This document shows positions 43,180 to 50,584 of a stretch of DNA of 50,584 bases, piece by piece; positions within the stretch are counted from its first letter, which is position 1; each line of letters starts with the position of its first letter. The position numbers and the translations under genes are program-made. This DNA comes from an uncultured Pelagibacteraceae bacterium (GTDB taxonomy: Bacteria > Pseudomonadota > Alphaproteobacteria > Pelagibacterales > Pelagibacteraceae). The notes below the pieces were generated by a model. The model had not been told where the DNA came from, made no database searches, and saw only the letters and a program-made list of their open reading frames with translations. The stretch covers positions 1 through 50,584 of the forward strand of contig CACNXP010000006.1 in assembly GCA_902624465.1 (NCBI GenBank), given 5' to 3'.

Positions 43180-44985
43180 ATGAGTACTATTGATAATATC
43201 AGAAATTTTGCAATCATTGCTCATATTGATCATGGGAAATCTACAATAGCTGATAGAATAATCCACAAATGTGGTGGTTTGACGGAGAGAGAAATGAAAT
43301 CACAAGTGCTTGACTCTATGGATATAGAAAGAGAGAGAGGTATCACAATAAAAGCACAGACAGTGAAGTTAAACTACAAAGCAAAAAATGGAAAAAATTA
43401 CGTTTTAAATATTATAGATACTCCTGGTCATGTAGATTTTAGTTATGAGGTAAGTAGATCTTTATATGCTTGTGAAGGATCTATATTGATTGTTGATAGT
43501 ACACAAGGGGTTGAGGCTCAGACATTGGCTAATGTTTACCAAGCTTTAGATATAAACCATGAAATAATTCCTGTTTTGAATAAAATTGATCTACCTGCCT
43601 CAGATTTAGAAAGGACCAAAAAACAAATAGAGGATGTTATAGGTATAGATACTGAAAATGCAGTTCCATGTTCAGGAAAAACTGGAGAAGGTATAGATAA
43701 TATTTTAGAGCAAATTATTAGTCAACTTCCTGGACCCAAAGGTGACGTTACGCAGGATCTTAAATGTTTACTTGTTGATAGTTGGTATGACACTTACCTC
43801 GGTGTTGTAATTTTAGTTAGAATTATTAATGGTAAGATAAAAAAAAATATGAAAATTAGAATGCTGTCGACTAACCAAGATTACGTAGTTGAAAAAGTAG
43901 GAGTATTTACTCCAAAAGCAAAAGATATAGATGAATTAAATACTGGTGAAATAGGATTTATAACAACTGGGATAAAAGTTTTATCAGACACAAAGGTTGG
44001 TGATACAATTTGTGATGCTTCAAAAAAACCTTTGGAACCATTACCAGGTTTTAAACCAAGTAAACCAGTAGTTTTTTGTGGTTTATTTCCAGTCGATAGT
44101 TCTGAATATCAAAAATTAAAAGATGGTTTAGCCAAATTACAATTAAATGATGCTAGTTTTTCATTTGAAGCAGAGTCTTCGTCTGCTTTAGGCTTAGGTT
44201 TCAGATGTGGTTTTTTAGGATTATTACATCTTGAAATTATCACAGAAAGATTAGAAAGAGAATTTGATGTAAATTTATTAACAACTACCCCAGGAGTTGT
44301 TTACAAAGTGCATCTAAATAATGATGATATAGTTGATTTACAAAATCCATCAAGTTTACCTGATCCTACTAAAATTAAAAAAATTGAAGAACCATGGATA
44401 AAGGCTACTGTAATCACCCCAGATGAGTATTTGGGATCAATTATAAAATTATGTCAGGATAAAAGAGGGATCCAAATAAATCTAAGTTATTCTGGAAATC
44501 GAGCAGTTTTGACTTATGAACTCCCTTTAAATGAAGTTGTGTTTGATTTTAATGATAGAATAAAATCTATGACAAGTGGGTATGCTAGCTTTGATTACGA
44601 AATAATTGGTCATAGAGAAGGGGATCTTGTCAAATTAGGCATATTAGTAAACAGCGAACCAGTAGATGCTTTAGCTATGATGATACATAAAGATTTTGCG
44701 CAGAAAACTGGAAGAGAAGTTTGTGAAAAATTGAAAAATCTTATTCCAAGACATAATTTTATGATTCCAGTTCAGGCAGCCATAGGAGGAAAGATAATAG
44801 CTAGAGAAACAATCAAAGGATTTAAAAAAGATGTTTTAACAAAAATACATGGTGGTGGCGCGACTGATAGGAAAAGAAAACTTTTAGAAAAACAAAAAAA
44901 AGGAAAAGCAAGATCAAAACAGTTTGGAAGAGTTGAAATTCCCCAAGAGGCATTTATTGGAGTTTTAAAAATTCAGAAAGAATGA
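43180..44985 (+). CDS. lepA: Elongation factor 4 (LepA)
   Basis: Ribosome-associated GTPase linked to back-translocation and 30S assembly under stress. The 601-residue protein has G1 [10 protein letters not shown]2 region [13 protein letters not shown]3 [12 protein letters not shown] and G4 NKIDLP. The C-terminal LepA-specific part includes [18 protein letters not shown] and the tail [20 protein letters not shown]. It appears to be the last gene of the translation operon; a Gfo/Idh oxidoreductase starts in its final four bases. Confidence 0.97.
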   Translation: MSTIDNIRNFAIIAHIDHGKSTIADRIIHKCGGLTEREMKSQVLDSMDIERERGITIKAQTVKLNYKAKNGKNYVLNIIDTPGHVDFSYEVSRSLYACEGSILIVDSTQGVEAQTLANVYQALDINHEIIPVLNKIDLPASDLERTKKQIEDVIGIDTENAVPCSGKTGEGIDNILEQIISQLPGPKGDVTQDLKCLLVDSWYDTYLGVVILVRIINGKIKKNMKIRMLSTNQDYVVEKVGVFTPKAKDIDELNTGEIGFITTGIKVLSDTKVGDTICDASKKPLEPLPGFKPSKPVVFCGLFPVDSSEYQKLKDGLAKLQLNDASFSFEAESSSALGLGFRCGFLGLLHLEIITERLEREFDVNLLTTTPGVVYKVHLNNDDIVDLQNPSSLPDPTKIKKIEEPWIKATVITPDEYLGSIIKLCQDKRGIQINLSYSGNRAVLTYELPLNEVVFDFNDRIKSMTSGYASFDYEIIGHREGDLVKLGILVNSEPVDALAMMIHKDFAQKTGREVCEKLKNLIPRHNFMIPVQAAIGGKIIARETIKGFKKDVLTKIHGGGATDRKRKLLEKQKKGKARSKQFGRVEIPQEAFIGVLKIQKE

Positions 44986-46019
44986 ATATGAAAATTAATT
45001 GGGGGCTTATTGGTCTGGGAAATATTTCAAATATATTTGGAGAAGCATTTCGGAATACAAAAAACTCAAATTTGTTGGCTATCGCAAGTAAAAATGATCA
45101 AAGATTAAACACATTTAAGAAAAAATATTTTATTGAAAGTAACTTTTGCTTCAAAGATTATGAGAGGTTAATTAAATGTGACAAAGTAGACGTAGTTTAC
45201 ATATCTTTACCAAATTCTTTTCATAAAGAATGGATAGATAAATGTTTATTCTATAAAAAAAAATTTTTAGTTGAAAAACCAGCTTTTAATAATTTTAAAG
45301 ATGCAAAAGAAGTTGAAGACAAAATCTTAAAAGAAGAAAATTTTTTTTCAGAGGGATTTATGTACAAATTCAATCCTCAATTTAAAAAAATAATTGAATT
45401 AGTCAGAAATAATGAAATCGGAAAAATAATCTCTATTAAATCTACATTTGGTGTAAATCTAATTACAAAAAAAAAATTTTTTTTCTTTGAAAAAAAAAGA
45501 AAAATCGACCCAGAAGGCAGACTTTTTAGCAAAAAATTAGGGGGTGGTTGTATTTTAGATTTAGGTTGTTATCCAATTTCATTTTCTACTTCGTTAATTT
45601 CCCTTCAAAATGAGATCAATTTTGAAAAATTTGTCATTGTTAATTGTAAAAAAGAGGTGGGAGAAACTGGCGTAGATATTGATTCAAGTCTTGAGTATAT
45701 TTTTGATAATGAAATTAATGTTGAAGTTGCTTCATCTTTTAAGAAAAATATTGGTAGGAAAAGCATAATTAAAGGTACAAAAGGAACCATAATCATTGAT
45801 GATACATGGATTGATGGAAAAATTATAAGTTTAGTAAAAGATAATAATAAAAAGGAGTATAAATTTGACAATACAATCAATCCTTACACTCTTGAAATAG
45901 ACAATGTTTCACAAAGTATTTTAAATAAATCTAATTGTTGTTTATTCCCAGGCACAACGTTTAATGAAACATTAATAAATACAAAAATCTTAAATGATTG
46001 GATTTATGAAAAAAAATAA
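44982..46019 (+). CDS. Gfo/Idh/MocA family oxidoreductase
   Basis: A 345-residue NAD(P)-dependent sugar oxidoreductase. The N-terminal Rossmann motif is [17 protein letters not shown], the family catalytic lysine is in [10 protein letters not shown], and [15 protein letters not shown] marks the C-terminal domain. The length is usual. ATG 44982 overlaps the lepA stop by 4 bases (ATGA); MKINWGL at 44988 is an alternative. Many such enzymes modify sugars for surface polysaccharides, and the adjacent GT17-like and FkbM genes fit that, but the substrate is unknown. Confidence 0.88.
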   Translation: MNMKINWGLIGLGNISNIFGEAFRNTKNSNLLAIASKNDQRLNTFKKKYFIESNFCFKDYERLIKCDKVDVVYISLPNSFHKEWIDKCLFYKKKFLVEKPAFNNFKDAKEVEDKILKEENFFSEGFMYKFNPQFKKIIELVRNNEIGKIISIKSTFGVNLITKKKFFFFEKKRKIDPEGRLFSKKLGGGCILDLGCYPISFSTSLISLQNEINFEKFVIVNCKKEVGETGVDIDSSLEYIFDNEINVEVASSFKKNIGRKSIIKGTKGTIIIDDTWIDGKIISLVKDNNKKEYKFDNTINPYTLEIDNVSQSILNKSNCCLFPGTTFNETLINTKILNDWIYEKK

Positions 46020-46815
46020 ATTTATAGATTGTGTAACTTTTTTTGATAATAATTTCATGTTTGATATACGATATAAAACTTTAGAAGATCAAATTGATTA
46101 TTTTGTAATTTGTGAGTCAAAGTTTGATCACAAGGGGGATGAAAAAGGTAAAAAATTTATATTCAAAGAATATTTTGACCAAAATAAAATTAAGTATTTG
46201 TACATGGATGAACCTTTTCCCAAAAATACAAATAGATGGGAAAATCAAGCTATTCAAAGAGACTTTATCTTAAAGAATTTAGATTTTGCAAATTCTGAAG
46301 ATTATATTTTTTTTTCTGATCCGGATGAAATAATCAAACCAGAAATTTTGATTAATTTTGAGTTAAAAAGCAAATATGGAATTTTTCTTCATAAATGTTT
46401 TAATTATAAATTTAATCTTTTTAACCCTCATGAAACTCCATGGGAAGGCACAAAAGTTGTTAAAAAAAAGAATCTTAAATCAATTGACTTTATGAGGCAA
46501 AAAGTTCTAGCAAAAAATCTTAAGTATAGTTTCTTACGAATTGATAAAGAAAAAAATATTCAATTATTTGAAAATGCTGGATGGCATTTTAATAATATTT
46601 TAACATATGAGGAAATTTCATTAAAATTAAAAACTTTCGCACATGTTGAATTTTCAGCTGATAGATATTCATCCTTAGAAAATATAAAAAAAAAAATTGA
46701 AATGAAATCAGATCTTTACAATAGAGGACATAATTATATAGAGGTAAAATTAGATGATAGTTTTCCTAAATATATAGTTAATAATCGTTCAAAATTTAAA
46801 AAGTTTATTTTATAA
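46006..46815 (+). CDS. GT17-like glycosyltransferase
   Basis: A 269-residue protein resembling glycosyltransferase family 17 (the beta-1,4-N-acetylglucosaminyltransferase III fold). Visible blocks are [47 protein letters not shown] and the metal/sugar-nucleotide site FFSDPDEI, with GWHFNN near the end. Start ATG 46006 (MKKNKF) overlaps the oxidoreductase gene by 14 bases; ATG 45994 adds four residues. Bacterial members lie in surface-glycan clusters. It is followed 10 bases later by tRNA-Ser. Confidence 0.82.
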   Translation: MKKNKFIDCVTFFDNNFMFDIRYKTLEDQIDYFVICESKFDHKGDEKGKKFIFKEYFDQNKIKYLYMDEPFPKNTNRWENQAIQRDFILKNLDFANSEDYIFFSDPDEIIKPEILINFELKSKYGIFLHKCFNYKFNLFNPHETPWEGTKVVKKKNLKSIDFMRQKVLAKNLKYSFLRIDKEKNIQLFENAGWHFNNILTYEEISLKLKTFAHVEFSADRYSSLENIKKKIEMKSDLYNRGHNYIEVKLDDSFPKYIVNNRSKFKKFIL

Positions 46816-46825
46816 TAATCTTTTT

Positions 46826-46915
46826 GGAGAGGTGGCCGAGTGGTTGAAGGCGCACGCTTGGAAAGCGTGTATAGGGGTGACTCTATCATGGGTTCGAATC
46901 CCATTCTCTCCGCCA
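46826..46915 (+). tRNA. tRNA-Ser (anticodon GGA)
   Basis: The acceptor stem GGAGAGG pairs with TTCTCTCC (last pair G-U), followed by discriminator G and encoded CCA (46913-46915). The anticodon stem CACGC/GCGTG closes loop TTGGAAA, giving GGA, which reads TCC and TCT serine codons. A long variable arm between the anticodon and T arms (GGTTCGAATCC) marks a class II tRNA. It sits inside the small glycan-gene cluster, three bases from the stop of the convergent FkbM gene. Confidence 0.96.
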
Positions 46916-46918
46916 ATT

Positions 46919-47620
46919 TTAATTTTTTATCAATAATTTATTTAGAAATTTGTAATGTTTTTTTGAAATAAACATTATAAAAAAAAAAATAAAATTATTC
47001 CAAAAATTTTTATTTTTTTTAAATGTCCAGTCAAAATTATTATGATCAATTCCTGGACCATTATACGAATAATTAAACTTCAAAAATTTTTTAAATATAT
47101 TAATTTTTTTATTAAAATTAAGATGCAGATGTTCAAAAGAGAAGTTTTTTATTTTAAATTTTCTAAGATCTATATCCTGTATGACATCATAATCCATACC
47201 TTCTATATCAATAGAGAAAAAATCAATAGTTTTGTCATTAAAATTTTTAGCTAGGAATTTGTTTATTTTTACACAATTAATATATTTAAATTTTATTCTA
47301 TCTAAATCTTTATAATGTTTTTTAACATGGTCAATGTCATTTGAAAATTGTTGGTAATGTGGAGCATCATCCAAACTATAATAAAATTTAATTTTTTCTT
47401 CATCTTGGTGTGAAGAAGAAATTGCAAAATTAAAAATATTTACATTTTTATAATCTTTCCATGTTTCTTCTAATTTTGAGATGTTGGATGGATTTGCCTC
47501 CACAACATATATTCTTTTATCGCCGTCATCATTTTGTTTAACAAATTCTGAAAATCCATCTCTAAAATGTGCACCAGCATCTAAATCACCAGCACCAGCA
47601 CCAATATGAACATAAATCAT
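46919..47620 (-). CDS. FkbM-family methyltransferase
   Basis: A 233-residue SAM-dependent methyltransferase of the FkbM type, which usually O-methylates sugars or polyketides. The Rossmann start [19 protein letters not shown] gives the SAM loop, [16 protein letters not shown] supplies the acidic ribose ligand, and [15 protein letters not shown] is the characteristic FkbM motif. The C-terminus ends with a very AT-rich, Phe/Lys/Asn-rich segment. It is on the minus strand, with no partner on that strand. Acceptor unknown; a capsule or O-antigen sugar is a fair guess given the two flanking sugar genes. Confidence 0.85.
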   Translation of the reverse strand: MIYVHIGAGAGDLDAGAHFRDGFSEFVKQNDDGDKRIYVVEANPSNISKLEETWKDYKNVNIFNFAISSSHQDEEKIKFYYSLDDAPHYQQFSNDIDHVKKHYKDLDRIKFKYINCVKINKFLAKNFNDKTIDFFSIDIEGMDYDVIQDIDLRKFKIKNFSFEHLHLNFNKKINIFKKFLKFNYSYNGPGIDHNNFDWTFKKNKNFWNNFIFFFIMFISKKHYKFLNKLLIKN

Positions 47621-47723
47621 CGTATATATTTTAAATATTTTAAAAAAAATTATAATCTAAATAATCATTGATTTTTAAACAATTTTTCACTTTGTTTTCC
47701 TATTTGATCTAAATTTTAATTAA

Positions 47724-49832
<2,109 letters not shown>

Positions 49833-49834
49833 TA

Positions 49835-50584
49835 ATGAAGTTTTTTGAAACTTCAAAACAATATTCTTTAAAAAAGTCAATTTATATAAATTTAAGATGG
49901 ATTGGTATCATAGGTCAATTGATATCAGTATATCTTGTTTATTTTTATTTTGATTTTGATTTTGATTTCCTTTTTACCAATCTATTCATTTCTATTGGAA
50001 TAATAAGTAATCTATACTTAATTTTTATCTACAAAAAAACACAGTTGACAGATAGATCAGCATTTATTCATTTACTCATTGATATAATTCAGCTAAGTGG
50101 ACTGATTTATCTAACAGGCGGTGTGAAAAACCCCTTTATCATTTTTTTAATTATACCAAGTGTCTTTGCTTCATCAAATTTAAGTTTTAAAACTAACTCA
50201 CTATTAGTTTTATTAACTACTTTATCTATTTTAGGCTTAACTTTTGTCTCCAAAGACTTACCCGGACCCTTAAGTGATCACTTTCATGTGAGTAATTATT
50301 ATATCTATGCAATTCCTTTATCTTTAATAATTGCTCTCCTTTTTTTAAATTATTTTGCAATTATATTTGGTGCTGAAAGCAAGTTAAGAAAAGATGCTTT
50401 AAATAAAATGGAAGAGATCATGGCTAAAGAGCATGAGATGTTATCTTTAGGTGGACAAGCTGCTGCTGCTGCACATTCATTAGGAACACCCTTATCAACA
50501 ATAAAGGTGATTACCCAGGAATTATCAAAACAATTAAAAGATCAAAAAGATGTTTCACAAGATATTGAATTGTTATTAAGTCAG
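49835..50584 (+). CDS. regB: RegB/PrrB-type redox sensor histidine kinase, 3' end cut by window
   Basis: Membrane histidine kinase that senses quinone redox state and controls respiratory and carbon genes through a RegA-type regulator. The 250 visible codons contain about six hydrophobic helices, the quinone-binding family motif TGGVKNPF (near 94-101) and the H-box AAAAAHSLGTPLSTIKV (about 211-227). The residue after the phospho-accepting His is Ser, whereas RegB of Rhodobacter has Glu. The redox cysteine and ATP-binding domain lie beyond the window. ATG 49835 lies 2 bases after the gyrB stop, so it is probably co-transcribed with gyrB. The gene name is assigned by family resemblance. Confidence 0.83.
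   Translation, partial: MKFFETSKQYSLKKSIYINLRWIGIIGQLISVYLVYFYFDFDFDFLFTNLFISIGIISNLYLIFIYKKTQLTDRSAFIHLLIDIIQLSGLIYLTGGVKNPFIIFLIIPSVFASSNLSFKTNSLLVLLTTLSILGLTFVSKDLPGPLSDHFHVSNYYIYAIPLSLIIALLFLNYFAIIFGAESKLRKDALNKMEEIMAKEHEMLSLGGQAAAAAHSLGTPLSTIKVITQELSKQLKDQKDVSQDIELLLSQ

Overview
The window is a gene-dense, very AT-rich stretch of a bacterial chromosome. Genes overlap or abut, coding runs on both strands, and no gap exceeds 300 bases. The gene families point to an alphaproteobacterium: a Coq7-type ubiquinone hydroxylase, UbiE/UbiB, a HIG1-domain protein, the SUV3-like helicase/FdxA/CarD cluster and a RegB-type redox sensor kinase. The strong AT bias, tiny intergenic spaces and small gene set suggest the SAR11 (Pelagibacterales) group. 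That lineage call is an inference; no rRNA is present to test it.

Layout. (1) 1-7.0 kb: coaBC (cut by the window edge), ubiB and ubiE on the minus strand; then mutM, rpsT, dnaA and dnaN on the plus strand. (2) 7.0-14.1 kb: plsC, then argH-lptM-lysA (minus), a TlpA-like thioredoxin, a HIG1 protein, a carboxylesterase, an HNH protein, and a DedA-dsbB-coq7 block with overlapping ends. (3) 14.1-21.1 kb: tRNA-Leu(CAA) almost touching an acyl-CoA synthetase gene; a 25-residue Lys/Arg/Ala microprotein with its own promoter, palindromic leader and terminator; a convergent helicase-terB-fdxA-carD operon; a PaaI thioesterase and a 32-residue membrane protein behind tRNA-Arg(ACG). (4) 21.2-28.5 kb: thiolase, a 38-codon ORF, aceE and aceF of pyruvate dehydrogenase, an EamA transporter, uppP. 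(5) 28.6-35.4 kb: gltD-gltB (glutamate synthase) behind a repeat-rich control region, and an alpha/beta hydrolase. (6) 35.4-45.0 kb: a glycosyltransferase followed by the translation operon thrS-infC-rpmI-rplT-pheS-pheT-lepA. (7) 45.0-47.6 kb: a small accessory set (Gfo/Idh oxidoreductase, GT17-like glycosyltransferase, tRNA-Ser(GGA), FkbM methyltransferase). (8) 47.8 kb to the end: gyrB and the first 250 codons of a RegB-like kinase.

Most genes are housekeeping: replication (dnaA, dnaN, gyrB), repair (mutM), translation, quinone synthesis (ubiE, ubiB, coq7), amino-acid synthesis (argH, lysA, gltBD), acetyl-CoA metabolism (aceEF, thiolase, acyl-CoA synthetase) and envelope (plsC, uppP, lptM, dsbB).

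The least ordinary items are: pyruvate dehydrogenase E1 carrying its own N-terminal lipoyl domain; the 25-residue polybasic microprotein next to a CarD that has a long basic tail; tRNA genes that run directly into coding sequences; repeated inverted half-sites upstream of gltD; and four convergent gene pairs that share a four-base stop-codon overlap. I found no CRISPR array, prophage, transposase, insertion sequence or rRNA.
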